A stretch of 64,000 nucleotides of DNA from Prorocentrum cordatum. Its lineage: Eukaryota > Sar > Dinophyceae > Prorocentrales > Prorocentraceae. The stretch spans positions 91,001 to 155,000 of the forward strand of contig CAUYUJ010019351.1 of NCBI GenBank assembly GCA_963575745.1, read 5' to 3'. Below the pieces are notes generated by a model. It searched no databases, had not been told where the DNA came from, and saw only the letters and a program-made list of their open reading frames with translations. Position 1 is the first letter of the stretch. Each line of letters starts with the position of its first letter. The translations under genes were made by a program, and so were the position numbers. Positions 34,201 through 43,481 of the stretch are shown here, piece by piece.

Positions 34201-36648
34201 GCCGCCCCGCCGCCTCGCCGCGTCCTCTCCCGGGACGGGCGACGGCTTGCCTCCTTTCCCGTGCGGGGCCCCCGGAAGTCCGGGCCCTCTCTTGGCGGCG
34301 CGCACACGGGGGGTGCCCAGACCCCCTCGAGTAATGAAAAAATCATGACGGGAGGTTTTTCCTAATTTTCGGCCTCGGGGGGCCCTCGCCGGGCCTCGGG
34401 AGCGTCAAAAAACGACTCAGGAGGACAAACCGGTCCTGGGGAAGAGGTCGAGAACTCTGGGGTCGACGTAATGAAAAATTCATTACGTCGGGGGTCTGGG
34501 TAAGGGGGATGGGGGAGGGCTTCTTAGAAGGAGGCTGCCTCTTAGCAGGCGCCGGCCTTCCATATAGATAAGGCCCTCGCCTTCTAAGAAGCAGGGGTGC
34601 TTCTAAGAAGCCCTCCCCCCTCCCCTCACCCCCCTCTGCGCGTGGCCGACTCTCCCAGAGCTCCAACGCATTGAAAAATTCAGTGGTTGTTGTCGGCGCC
34701 CGGGGGCCCACGCTGGGCCCCAAGACTGCCAACCACTGACTATAATAGGGAGCCCACAAAGGACGTACGCGCCCAGCTATGTACATGAACACGGCCCCTC
34801 GATCCGCGAGACCAGCCGCGTTATACGAACATTTGCGCTATGCGTACTCTCGAAACCAGCGTGGATTCATGTACGTGTACGTCCTTTTGTCGCTCCTGAC
34901 TATAAGGATGCGAAGCTGGCCCTGCGGAGAGGAGCGGACCTTCCAGGAGCCTCGCATGCAGATTATATCGGCACGTCGGGCCTCCGGGCTCTCCCCACGG
35001 CCCAGCCTTCACCCCGAGCAGGTTAGGGCCGGTCCCGGGGCACGGCGAGGGTCCCTCGAGGCCGAAAAACTGTACACCCTGCGAAATGCTTTAAGAAATC
35101 ATGGGTTCAGAAATTCATAGTCTCAGAACTTGAATGAAAACCCCCACATTTTGATTAAAATCTTAAGATTTACATTGAAACGTTAAGAATCATCGAGACT
35201 CTGGCCGAAAACTTAAGTTTTCTAAAGCATCGCCTAAGGTGTACAGAAACCGCCCGTCGTGCTGTTGTCCACGCCGCGAGCACGCCATGGGCTCGGCTTC
35301 CCCCCCGGGCCACATGACGTCCAGCAGCGTCGCCGTTTCCACCGGGTGCGTCGGGTGCGCGAGCGCGATGTCGTCCAGGAGTAGCATGACAAATTCTGGC
35401 CCGACCCTGCTAGGAGCAACGAACTGAATAAACATGAACTTTCGGAGCTCCGAGCGGAGCTCCGAAACTGGCTGTGTTAATTGCGCAATCGGAGGTTGGG
35501 GGGTGAGATCGCAGTGGAACGGAGACCCCCAACCGGGAAATAGTTTCGTTTCGTTCGTGTCGTGCGTGCGGGCGAGGCGAAGCTGCGTGGGCGCGCGAGA
35601 GGAATGAACCCGCTATTGCTAGGGCAAAATCAAGACAAATGATTCTCCCCCTTCCGCCCGTCCGGCGGTGGCCCGCGGTGTCCCGTGGTGTCCCGTGGTG
35701 TCCGCCGTTGCCAGGGCGAAGTCAAGACAAATGATTCTCCCCCTCCCGCCCGTCCGTCCGGCCGTCCGGCGGTGGCTCGCGGTGTCCCGCGGTGTCCCGT
35801 GGTGTCCTGTGGTGTCCCGTGGTGGGTGTCCCGTGGTGTCCGCCGTTGCTAGGGCGAAATCAAGACAAATGATTCTCCCCCTCCCGCCCGTCCGTCCGGC
35901 CGTCCGGCGGTGGCTCGCGGTGTCCTGCGGTGTCCCGTGGTGTCCCGTTGAGTGAGATCGATAGTGAGATCGATACTGAGATCGCCCCGAGGTGTCCCGT
36001 GGTGTCCCAAAAAATGAGATCGATAATGAGATCGACAAGCGTCCCGTGGTGTCCCGTGGTGTACACCGTGGCGTCCCGTTGAGTGAGATCGATAGTGAGA
36101 TCGATACTGAGATCGATGTGGTGTCCCGAGGTGTCCCGTGGTGTCCCAAAAAGTGAAATCGATAATGAGATCGATAGTGAGATCGACAAGTGTCCCGTGG
36201 TGTCCCGTGGTGCCCCAAAAAGTGAGATCGATAGTGAGATCGATAGTGATATCGTTGTGGTGTCCCGAGGAGTCCCGTGGTGTCCTATGGTGTCCCGTCG
36301 AGTGACATCGATAGGGAGATCGATAGTGAGACCGATAGTGAGATTGAGAGGTGTCCCGCGGTGTCCCGTGGTGTCCCGTGGTGGCCCGTGTTGTCCCGCT
36401 GACAAGTGTCCCGTGGTGTCCCGTTGAGTGAGATCGATTGAGTCAGATGGTGGTTCCCCCCCCTCCCCCCCACAGCCTCCTTATCACCCGAAGGGTTCTC
36501 GTATAGGTATTTTCGTTTTCGGCCTTCGCAGCGCGGCCGCCGCCGCCGGGTCTGCCAGGAACTCCATGAACATGCCGCTGGGCCGGCGCTCCACGGTGCA
36601 GCCCAGCTTTGCCCGCAGCTCGCGCACGTCCGCCGACTCCAGGAACTC
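25227..36648 (-). CDS. DUF707/glycosyltransferase-like protein, 3' five exons (partial)
   Basis: Exons 36,648-36,524, 35,406-35,311, 28,913-28,784, 25,710-25,596 and 25,411-25,227 join in phase, with lengths 125, 96, 130, 115 and 185 nt, and encode 216 residues to a stop at 25,227. All four introns have GC donors and AG acceptors (AAG|GCC...CAG|GG; TG|GCCC...CAG|G; CAG|GCGCC...GAG|GCGCC; CG|GCAG...TAG|GCAG). The order of motifs is EFLADP, VMLLLDD, DVASPAL, FLEWQAPVFTREAF, WGYDELF and ALIDSMHATHT. It resembles DUF707 and related GT-A-like proteins, where a strand ending in acidic residues is followed by E-x-APVFxR-x-A, W-G-x-D and a VVD-x-HQ/HT end. A sugar-transfer role is inferred only. Upstream exons and the start are not identified. 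Confidence 0.7.
25412..25595 (-). mobile_element. Introner in the last intron of the DUF707-like gene
   Basis: A 184-bp GC-AG intron with family marks: GGAGCTCAGCGCGGATTTC and TTGGATCGGCGCCGGGC on one side, GCGCCGACCCAAGAAACCC on the other, and GCGCC palindromes between. GGCAG is repeated at both edges. The donor GC lies in one copy, and the acceptor AG uses the first G of the other. Confidence 0.8.
26455..26535. repeat. Hairpin bracketing a CTC tract
   Basis: TTTTCCACCACCGCTGCCATAGGTAG and its near-complement CTACCTATGGTAGTGGTGGAAAA flank GGGAGGATGAGGAGG and a CTC-rich tract (full hairpin about 26,420-26,551), all inside an intron of the DUF707-like gene. Confidence 0.65.
26660..28110. repeat. 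Degenerate CCCAAGAGGCC minisatellite
   Basis: Over 1.4 kb is built from phrases such as CCCAAGAGGCC, CTCCAAGACGGC and CCCCAAGA at 9-12-bp intervals. Frames on the minus strand (Trp/Gly/Leu-rich) are repeat translations. Related tracts occur at 3,590-4,000, 10,590-10,770, 55,570-56,540 and 58,150-58,240. It lies in the 3.1-kb intron of the DUF707-like gene. Confidence 0.75.
28452..28648. mobile_element. GGGCGAAAGGGGG TIR element, copy 1
   Basis: 197 bp. The left end holds TCGGGCCGGGCGAAAGGGGG, then GATAGCAAAGG. The right end is the complement of TCGGGCCGAACGAAAGG. The interior GAATCAGCTCGCGTAGCTGATT and GGCGCCTCCC...GGGAGGCGCC are further hairpins. GACGACGA is present on both flanks, a candidate 8-bp target duplication. 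Copy 2 is at 32,629-32,823. Confidence 0.8.
28691..28759. repeat. GGA microsatellite 25 bp from an exon
   Basis: GGA array in the intron just downstream (minus strand) of the exon ending at 28,784. Transcribed as CCT/CTC repeats. Confidence 0.95.
29215..29560. repeat. Degenerate CCCTAT/CCCTGT tandem repeat
   Basis: Variants of TATCCC and TGTCTCC. Not a telomere-type array, because the unit varies and the size is small. Intronic. Confidence 0.8.
29925..31370. repeat. 76-bp tandem repeat array
   Basis: About 15 units contain TATCTAACATGGTTGTCCCG, AGCTGGAACCA, GTGTTTTTACGTGTCCAGG and CCACCCAGGGG. A 190-bp spacer (GCCGAATTAT, GGGGGGCCGAAAAGCGCTACC, GGATGTCTCGAGCGGGAGCG) occurs twice, at about 30,374 and 31,005, giving a higher-order period of about 630 bp. 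Confidence 0.9.
31377..32105. repeat. Direct duplication of about 280 bp with GGCACGTCCC array
   Basis: The block from GGAACGTTCCGCGGCGCGTC through CCTGTCAATTAGCTCTG, AAGATCCAGA-CAATTCGGTC and GCACGGTAC at 31,400-31,668 is repeated at 31,845-32,105. Between and before are 20-bp units of CCCTGGCACGTCGCGC. Confidence 0.85.
32250..32345. repeat. GGA microsatellite
   Basis: Nearly pure GGA, intronic. Confidence 0.95.
32441..32531. repeat. GGA microsatellite
   Basis: Second GGA array about 95 bp after the first. Confidence 0.95.
32562..32628. repeat. 67-bp direct repeat, left copy
   Basis: ATCAACCGCCGTGTGCGATC through GCGTGCGGCCGTG. It abuts the TIR element at 32,629 and is repeated with about one mismatch at 32,824-32,890. 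Confidence 0.9.
32629..32823. mobile_element. GGGCGAAAGGGGG TIR element, copy 2
   Basis: 195 bp with the same ends and interior as copy 1 at 28,452 (about 90 percent alike by eye). It is bounded exactly by 67-bp direct repeats, which is much longer than normal transposon target duplications. Confidence 0.85.
32824..32890. repeat. 67-bp direct repeat, right copy
   Basis: Same as 32,562-32,628 apart from GGGCAAG in place of GGGTAAG. Confidence 0.9.
33173..33282. mobile_element. 110-bp hairpin/TIR element
   Basis: GGGGCCCACAAATATACACC and ACCACCATC on the left are the inverse of GTGGTGGTGGTGTACATTC and TTTGGGCCCC on the right, around a CCCTCTC/GAGAGGAG stem. Confidence 0.75.
33355..34013. repeat. 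Local duplication and dispersed repeat
   Basis: GCCCTCCCCCCCCC-TGGGAGGGGCAA-GGGGGGGGGG occurs twice (about 33,378 and 33,497). The block at 33,745-33,895 is the dispersed repeat shared with 14,675 and 62,655. No gene seen. Confidence 0.6.
34014..34066. repeat. 53-bp palindrome with 19-bp perfect arms
   Basis: CGCTCCAGAGCGTTCCGGA faces TCCGGAACGCTCTGGAGCG across a 15-bp loop that is itself partly palindromic. Confidence 0.9.
34495..34641. mobile_element. G-rich TIR element, copy 2
   Basis: The left arm GGGGGATGGGGGAGGGCTTC plus TTAGAAG faces the complement CTTCTAAGAAGCCCTCCCCC plus CCCCCTCTGCG. Internal copies of CTTCTAAGAAGC form further stems. Same family as 1,527 and 47,972. Confidence 0.75.
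35410..35470 (-). mobile_element. Introner 3' end remnant at an intron acceptor
   Basis: Immediately upstream (minus strand) of the exon at 35,406 the intron ends GGAGCTCCGAAAGTTCATG, TTTATTCAG, TTCGTTGCTCCTAGCAG. This aligns with the last 45 bases of intron 1 of the EF-hand/TPPP gene. The rest of the intron is other repeats, so an introner probably seeded it. Confidence 0.6.
35618..35945. repeat. Tandem repeat of about 110-bp units
   Basis: Three units containing AGGGCGAAATCAAGACAAATG, ATTCTCCCCCTCCCGCCC and GTCCGTCCGGCC, each followed by several GGTGTCCCGT decamers. Intronic. Confidence 0.85.
35946..36440. repeat. GAGATCGATA / GGTGTCCCGT decamer array
   Basis: Alternating runs of GTGAGATCGATA and GGTGTCCCGTGGTGTCCCG. 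Intronic (1.1-kb intron of the DUF707-like gene). Confidence 0.85.
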
Positions 36649-36659
36649 CTGCCCCGATG

Positions 36660-36800
36660 AGCGGCGGCGGCAGGGGCGGTGCTTGGCGGCAACTGGGGCG
36701 GCGCTTGGCGACGGCTGGGGTGGTCCTTGGCTGTGGCTGAGGCGGTGCTTGGCGACAGCTGGGGCGGTGCTTGGCGACGGCTGAGGCGATGCTTGGGAAC
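36660..36800. repeat. Short tandem repeat of GGCGACGGCTGGGGCGGTGC type
   Basis: About five diverged 30-33-bp units upstream (minus strand) of the first identified exon of the DUF707-like gene. Confidence 0.75.
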
Positions 36801-36859
36801 GGCTGCCCAATGCCGATCCGTGGGGGGTCTTCCAGGGCAGATCACTGCTAAAATATGAT

Positions 36860-36995
36860 CGCATTAAACAGAAATCACGGCGGGAAATGTTTGGCCGACT
36901 TCGGTCTCGTGGGGCCCTCGCCGGGCCCCAGGACGATCAGAAAACGACCAGGGACGGGAAAACGGCTCGTGGGAAAATGTCGGAACATCTGGGGG
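36860..36995. repeat. Dispersed repeat R2
   Basis: CGGCGGGAAAT, GGCCTCGTGGGGCCCTCGCC-like text, AAAACGACCAGGGACGGGAA. Relatives are at 34,340-34,460 (same strand), 20,190-20,325 (opposite strand) and 16,760-16,855. Confidence 0.65.
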
Positions 36996-37289
36996 GCCCG
37001 TACCGAAAAAATGAAAGCATCGCATGCCTGCCCAATGGAGATCTGCGAGGGGGGGGTCCAGGACAGGTCAGGTTCAAGAGGGCCGCCCTCTCGATCTCAT
37101 TCTGGCGCCTGGGCCCTCATGGCAGGCCGGCCAGGGGTCACGGAACGCGTGAGGGGTGTGCCGAAATGGCTGAGATGCGGAGGGCAGAGGCAGGGATGCG
37201 AGGAGGGAGGAGGGGGAGGGAAGGAGGGAGGCGTGACGCGGGGCGCGGTCTCTTCGGAGCGAGGGCCCAGTGTACCACAGAACGGCTGG

Positions 37290-37465
37290 GAGAGATGGCG
37301 TGAGGATCAACTCTCGGAGGCCCCCGAGCAGACTTCCGGCATCGGCGCTCGGCACCCCTCCCCAGCACGCGGCGCGCGCCCGAGGTCGGCGCTGCCATGG
37401 GGGTGGCCGAGCGCCGATCCAGGAGATCCGCGCGGACCTCCGCGCCCCGCGCCGTGCCCCCTCCT
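37290..37465. mobile_element. Introner-family TIR element, copy
   Basis: Left AACTCTCGGAGG, CATCGGCGCTCGG and right CCGAGCGCCGATCCAGGAG, ATCCGCGCGGACCTCCG are inverted copies. On the minus strand it ends CTCCGAGAGTTGATCC-TCTCCCAG, a possible acceptor. It lies 5' of the known exons of the DUF707-like gene and may mark another intron. Confidence 0.65.
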
Positions 37466-37490
37466 GGTTCCTCCAGGTCCCCCCCTCTGA

Positions 37491-37652
37491 AGGGGCCCCA
37501 GGAGACACAAACAAATACACACACAAACAAAAAGGATTCCCCCATATTGCCCCACATGTTCTGGGTCTTCGTCTCCCCCCCCACTTGCCATAGTTTCCCA
37601 TCTTTTCCTGGGACTCGACGATCAATTGTGTCTGTGTGTTTTCTCCTCCTGA
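37491..37652. repeat. Dispersed repeat R1, copy 3
   Basis: AGGGGCCCCAGGAGACACAA to TGTGTCTGTGTGTTTTCTCC, 25 bp from the introner copy. Confidence 0.85.
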
Positions 37653-38460
37653 CCCTTGCTGAGACGACGGCAAGCTAGGGGCCTTTTTCGGATGAAGAGG
37701 ACTCGGGAGTTGCTAGAACTGCCCCTGGCCCAAGGTGCCCCCAGGATTTCCAAGGAGGCCCCAACGGCCTCCAGAGCACCCCTCGCGAGGCTCAGAGGGG
37801 GCCCGAAAGGATCCAAAATGGAGCGAAAAGCTGGGGGCACCTTGCGCAAGGGGCACCTTCAGCAACCCCCGAGGAATCGGGAATCTCTGAGAGGTGGCAT
37901 GTCTGGAAACTGTCTCGGGCGCCGCGGCTGTTCCAAAGCGCTCCGAGAACGTTCCAGGCCGCTCTGGAACGATCTACGGTGGGGGCATTGGATAAGGAAC
38001 CATTGGATCAGGAATCCTGGGTCTGGAGACTGGTGGAACACCAATCGTGGATTGGCCATGGATATCACTGCCGAGCTCATCAGATAAGGAATCCTCCAGG
38101 GTCTGAAGCCTCCTGGGCGCATTCCTTCACCAACGCCCCCACCGTATCCTCACCCTAGACCTGCCCGCTTTGCGCGTGAGGACGCCCCCCCCCTAAAAGC
38201 ATCTCGTTCCGGTAAGCCGTGAGCCCAGAACAGTGAGCATCCCTCGGAACGCAACTCCTCACCTCCTTTTTCCACGCGACTCCCACTGCCCAAGAAGTTT
38301 AGCGGGGGCCCCAGAGCACAACCGTGAAAGCGACGCGGCGCGTTTCCAATCCGAGACGAGGCCCCGAAACGGACAGCGGGCGCGGAGCGGCAGGCCGACA
38401 GGCCTCAGCCCTGGCAGATCCGCAGGCTTCCGCCGGCAGAGCCGCCCACATGTTACTGAA

Positions 38461-38620
38461 GGGGCCCCAGGACACACAAATAAACACACACAAATAAACA
38501 TACGCACCATATTTTCCCATATTTTCTGGGTTTTTGTCTTCCCCCCCAATTCCCATATTTTCCAATATTTTCTGGGGAATCAACGATTAATTGTGTCTGT
38601 GTTTTTTTTCCCTCCTGAGT
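38461..38620. repeat. Dispersed repeat R1, copy 4
   Basis: GGGGCCCCAGGACACACAAA to AATTGTGTCTGTGTTTTTT, closest to copy 1. Confidence 0.85.
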
Positions 38621-38669
38621 TACTTCCGCCGGCCTTCCGCCGAGGGCCCTTTCTCTGGCGAGGTCGATC

Positions 38670-38947
38670 CTTCGTTCCCTCGAGGGCGATGCTCAGATCC
38701 TCGTGTCACTCCCCCCCCTCGATCCCTCGATCCTTCGATCCGTCGATGCCTCGATCCTCAGGTCCTCGTGTCACTCCCCTGCCCCTCGATCCCTCGATCC
38801 CTCGATCCCTCGAGGGCTATCCCCGCCCCCCCTCCCCGGGGCAGGCCGATTCCCCTCAGAGCGTCGATCCCTCGAGGACGATCGCTTCCAGTTTGTGTCA
38901 GGTCCTTCGACCCCTCGAGGGCGACGACCTTTCTGGAACAACCCAGG
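38670..38947. repeat. TCGATCCC minisatellite and tandem unit
   Basis: CCTCGATCC octamers (38,700-38,830) lead into a larger unit (TCGAGGACGATCGCTTCC, TTTGTGTCAGGTCCTTCGAC, CCCTCGAGGGCGACGACC). Its second copy is the one split by the copia element (39,190-39,208 plus 47,604-47,700). Confidence 0.8.
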
Positions 38948-39139
38948 TACGGCAAGTTCGTGTCGTGCTGACCTCGGCGCTGGTTTCTGACACCGCGGGG
39001 ATCGCTCAACCTTGAACGATCGGCCGCTTCCGAAACGTCAGATCGTTCAACATCGACCGCTTATGGGTCGCTGGCGACGTTCAGCGTCGAACGCCCGCGG
39101 CGGAGTCGCCGCCGGTCGACACGACGCGAACCTACCGTA
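38948..39139. mobile_element. 192-bp TA-flanked TIR element, copy 2
   Basis: Same ends, length and internal TTCAACCTTGAACG palindromes as 13,445-13,636. The tandem copy of its host sequence at 47,640-47,680 lacks it: CCCAGAGACCCCCAGTGGA replaces CCCAGG-TA...TA-CCTCCAGTGGA. This is an unoccupied site and confirms TA at both edges. Confidence 0.9.
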
Positions 39140-39202
39140 CCTCCAGTGGATGCTCCTTCCTCCAGCGGGCCCCCCCCCACTTGGGTCCCCTTCGAGGACG
39201 AT

Positions 39203-39208
39203 CACTTC
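39203..39208. other. Target site duplication of the copia element, left
   Basis: CACTTC here and at 47,604-47,609, directly outside the two LTRs. 5 or 6 bp. Confidence 0.8.
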
Positions 39209-40095
39209 ACCAACCGATGGCAGCACACGAAGTCTCCTCGGGATGTGTTCGATAGAACAGATTATCAGGATAATCGTATGAGCTCGTGAAATACGCAACC
39301 TTTCACCTGACTCAGGGCCCCCTGAATATCAAATGGCAATGGCCCAGACAAATGTAACATTAACCCAGTGCGACCCTACCTAGAAGTTGGAGCCCCTAGG
39401 AAAGCAGCATTAGTTGCTATGCTATGCTATGCTATGCTATGCTATGCTATGCCATGATGTACTGCGCTATGCTATGCTATGATATGATATGCTATACTAT
39501 GCTATGCTATGCTGCGCTATGCTATGCTATGCTATGCTATGCCATGCTGCGCTATGCTATGCTATGCTATGCTATGCCATGTCATGCCATGCTATGTTAA
39601 GCTGCGCTATGCTATGCTATGCTATGCTATGCTATGCTATGCTATGCTGCTCTGTGCTATGCTGTGCTGTGCTGTGCTGCGCTATGCTGTGCTATGCTAT
39701 GTTGTGCTGCGCTATGCTATGCTATGCTGGGCTATGCTATGATATGCTATGCTGCGCTATGCCATGCTACGCTATGCTATGCTATGCTGTGCTCTGCTAT
39801 GCTAAAGCTCAGCGAAGCTAAGCTGAAGGTAAGCTAAGATAAGATAAACCTGAGCTAAACTGAAGCTAAGCTAAGCTAAACTGAAATTAAGGGGGCGTAA
39901 CTGGGGGAACCGCGGGGCGGATGCCGGGGAACCGCCCGGGGCGAGCCCCACTGCCCGGCCCCTCTAAGCACATAGAGTAAGAACCCTTCTAGGCAGAGCC
40001 TAGGTAGGGAAAAACAGCCGCTTACAACACATCATGCTATGCTGAAATTGCTGACTACGTACACATAACTCGGTATAACGGAAGTTACATTGACA
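39209..40095 (-). repeat. 3' LTR of the copia element, enlarged by insertion
   Basis: Plus-strand text from ACCAACCGATGGCAGCACAC to CAGACAAATGT and from CAGCCGCTTACAACACATC to GTTACATTGACA aligns with the 250-bp 5' LTR at roughly 85 percent. Between lies about 660 bp of extra sequence, mostly a GCTAT array. No polypurine tract is obvious just upstream on the coding strand. Confidence 0.85.
39377..40007. mobile_element. Insertion in the LTR with 10-bp TIRs around a GCTAT array
   Basis: CCCTACCTAG at the left and CTAGGTAGGG at the right are perfect inverse copies. Between is a GCTAT/GCTGC/GCTGT array (about 39,414-39,880), then GGGGAACCGC and GCCCCACTGCCCGG. Whether the array was carried in or expanded later is not clear. 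Confidence 0.55.
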
Positions 40096-40920
40096 CGGGC
40101 GGAAAAAAGGAGTTAGCACAGACTCGATCAACATCGCACATTGCCAATCTCAAGGCTCCCGGGAATTTTACCAGGAAGCTCGAAACGGGAACAGGACCGA
40201 AACTAACACAGATAAAACGACGCCAACACCGCGGGTTCTCAGCACAAACCAGTCTGACTCAAATGTGGAACTCACTGGCGGTCGCGACAGCGACATTAAT
40301 ATAGCTTTAATTTGTCAGCGCACCAGGCGATCGGTCTATCTTGCTGGGCAGAAGCATGCACAGAGTGCGCTCCTCGAAACACTCAAGTACGAGTCGGCCT
40401 CCGCCGACTTAGTCGCTCACGTCGGCCCTGGCGGTCGTCATGCCCCCGTCGGCCTTGCCGACCATCATGCCAAACTGGTCTCATGCCAAAACGGCCTCTA
40501 GGTACCCGTTCATCCTTACGCGAAAGCTTCATGAGCGTACTCGGGCAACGGCTGGAACCTCGGCGTGCTGAGATCCTGGTTGTAGCGACGCAGCGACTGG
40601 ACGAGCACGCAGCGTACCTTCTTCTGCTTCGTCGGCTTCGGGTCGGTCCCCGTCGTTGTCGTCTTGGCTTTGATGGGCACTGGCTCCGTCTCGGGCTCGC
40701 GCGTCTTCTCGATCTTCATGTCGTACTCGAGCTGCTCTGTCTAATGTGTCCACCATGCTCCAGCACGGAACTCGCAGCATAATGCCGCCACAAGTCCCAT
40801 CACGAAGCCGAGAGCCATCATCTTCAGGACCAGGTCGTTCCAGTCGGTCGGCGTCGGTGGAACAGGTCCACGCCGCTGGGCGTGTGCTGCATCGCCTGAC
40901 CTGCCGCGCTGCTGCCAGCG

Positions 40921-42384
40921 CTAGCTGCCAGTGTCGCAGCCAGCTTCGCTCCACTCGCGCCAGAAATGGCGCTTGCCCTTGGCTTTTGCTTTCTCCTTCG
41001 CCTTCGTCACAGGCGGTTTCTCGAGAGCGTCGTGCAGTGCCTCGCCAGCGTCATCAAGCTCCTTCTCGTGTTGCTCCATCGCCCTCTTGGAGAGCTTCTT
41101 GCCGGCCACGAAGTCGGGGTCGTAACGCAACGCATGCGCTCCACGGCGTAGCGCGTCTGCCATCATCTGGCGGGCCGAGAGCTTGGTAAGTCCGTCCGCT
41201 ATCCGCTGCTGCGTGTTCACCCACTTCCAGGTGGCGCCTATCTCCGCCATCTGCTCATTCACGATCCTCGCCTCGATGGCTGCCCTCTTCTCCGCGATGC
41301 CCAGGCCTGCCGTCGCTGAGCGCGACGCGTCGTAGAGGCACTTCGCGCCCGTGATGAACGGCGACTCTCCCAGGTACATCATCGATTCTTCGAGCTCCAG
41401 GTCGGGTCGCAAGCTCCGCGCCATACAGACTTTCACTCACATCGGCGAGTCGGCGCCCAAGGCTGCTGCCTGGGCCTCCGCCTACAGCGAGCTCCTGCAC
41501 AGACGCTGCTTTTTCTTCGAGGCCCACTCCATGGCCGCGAAAGGCGCGGGGGTGCGGGCGTCGAGCTCGTCCGCGGGTCCGATGGAGATCGCGCGGCCTC
41601 CTTGCGAGCTGCCGTCGCGTCGGCTCGCCCAGCTCGCGTCGGTGTAGCTGCCGACTCGCAGGTTGCTCCAGGCCTCGTCGAACCCGAAGTGCAGCCCTAC
41701 GTCCGCGTCGGCCTTTAGAAAGCGCAGATCCTTGTTCCTATCCAAGAGGTCCCGCACGGTGGCTCGACCCGTCGCCGAAGCTCGAAATGACACAGTAGCC
41801 GCTGCCATGATCACTACTTGGGCTGCTGGCCACTGCAACTGTCCATTCAGGGTCCTGAAGTTCGTTAGCTCCTTCGGCGACAGCGCGCTCGTGGGGTCAG
41901 CTTGCCGATGCCTCTCGACAGTGATGGGTTTCATCGCGTGCAGGTACTTCTCGAACTTGAGGGTCGCGCTGTAAGTGCTCAGGGGCTGCTCCACTTCGCC
42001 TCCAGTGAAGATCGGACTCGGTCCGAAACCCCACTTGCCGAACTTTAAATTCTCGCTGGGGGCCCCTAGCCGCGACTGGAAGCACTCGGTGTCGTCGAGC
42101 CTCGCGTGGAGGTCCTGCTCGTTCGTCGCGCCCTCGCCGCGCCCGATGAAGTCGCCCACGCGTTTGCCGATCAGGCCGTCCACCACGTAGGTCTGGCTCT
42201 CGAAGCTACGCGCGTCGAGCGGGTCGTCGTCGACCCTCGCCGGGCGCAAGGGCAACAACAGGCAAATCTCGAGCCGGCGGTTCCTGAACCCGATCTCCTT
42301 TGCGACTTCGTCGGGGCGGTGGCGCCAGAGCCTGGGCGACCGCGGGCCAACAAAGCACGGCTTGATCATCTTGAGCAGCTGTGA
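40921..42384 (-). pseudogene. copia RT C-terminal part and RNase H
   Basis: A frame from 42,369 down to 41,482 contains VDGLIGKRVGDFIG (in the position of the palm motif near YVDD), RTLNGQLQWPA and SYTDASWASR-DGSSQGG. The last is the usual start of RNase H, with Asp of TDAS catalytic. The frame shifts near 41,440 and continues to 40,921 with EARIVNEQ, WVNTQQRIADGLTK and ALR, the copia RNase H end (ADGLTK). Confidence 0.8.
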
Positions 42385-43210
42385 ACATCTTCTCCTTCGT
42401 CGGGCTCGCGTGCAGCTTGGGGCCGCGCGCGCGCGCGTCCTCAGCCTGCAGGAATGCGGACTTCACGTCCGCGCTGGACAACCTCCATTTCCATAGAGAC
42501 GCCCAGAGCATGACCGTGTGTCGGCCAAAGCCTGCTGAGGGTCCTCGGCGACGTCGCGGTGCTTGAGCCTTTGGTAGAGTACGCGCGCGTTGGCCACCTT
42601 CTGCCCATCCTTCATCTTCCACTTGCGTAGGAAGCGTAGAAGGCAGCAGGCTCCGGGATCCACATCCGCCTCGCTGATGGGCTCCCAGCCGCCATTGCGA
42701 TTGAAAGCCTCGAGGGGCCTCCAGCTTCGCCGCGTAGAACTGGTCCTTCTCCTCGGGCGCCAGCCTACCCTCCACGATGATGGGGGATTTCCTCTTGAAG
42801 GCCAGCATGTAGACCGTCTCGGTGGATTCTTCCAACAGCAGCATCTGGTCGCCCACCTCGTGGGCGAGCGCACTCTCTTCGCTTTGTGGGGCGAGCTTCG
42901 CCCGCGACAGGCGGGCGCGCTTGGCCAGCGGGATGCCGTCCAGCTTCTCAGCCTCTTCGACACTCTTCTTAGCCGTCGTCTCGATGTGGAACCTGCTGGG
43001 CTCCTGCGCAGCGCTGCCAGACGCGCCGGCGCTGGCCGCTGCTGGTCCGTCGTCCTCGTCCTCACCGAGCGTCCTCGGCTGAGGACCTCCAGGAGCCGCC
43101 GCGGCAGCTGCTCCTGTCGGGCCGTCGGTCTCGTCCGTCTCCATGGGTGCCTGGGCGCTGGGCTGATGCTGCTCGCCCATGTCGTCCAGGTTGTCGTCGT
43201 GCTGGGGCAA
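42206..43210 (-). pseudogene. copia RT N-terminal part
   Basis: Fragments in two frames: KWKMKDGQKVANARV matches the copia RWV-x-TWK-KARL-type block, and SSADVKSAFLQAE is motif A with its catalytic Asp. Upstream acidic text (EESALAHEVGDQMLLLEEST) matches the linker between integrase and RT. A 1-nt change near 42,460-42,570 separates the frames. Confidence 0.75.
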
Positions 43211-43481
43211 CCGCCCCTCCGCGGCGTGGTTCTGCTAATTGCAGGTTCCCTTCATCAGCCCGAGCGCGCGCCTGAGCTTATCGATTGTGCTGAGTGGGCT
43301 GTCGGGGTCCTCGCTGCGTCCTTCTCGTTCGCGGGCCTCTCATGGCAGCTCGGGGCGAAGCTGCTCCGCGGTGCAAGGGTCGATCGCGCGTCCGTGCGTC
43401 ACCCGCGCCACCGAAATGCGCGTCGCGTTGCTCCTTCGCCCCCGCCGCTACCGCCAGAGCTGGGCCGTGCCAGTGGCACTT

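Noticed and set aside
40096-40130. Polypurine tract GGGCGGAAAAAAGGAG next to the 3' LTR
   Set aside because: It is purine-rich on the plus strand, but the element is coded on the minus strand, so it has the wrong polarity.
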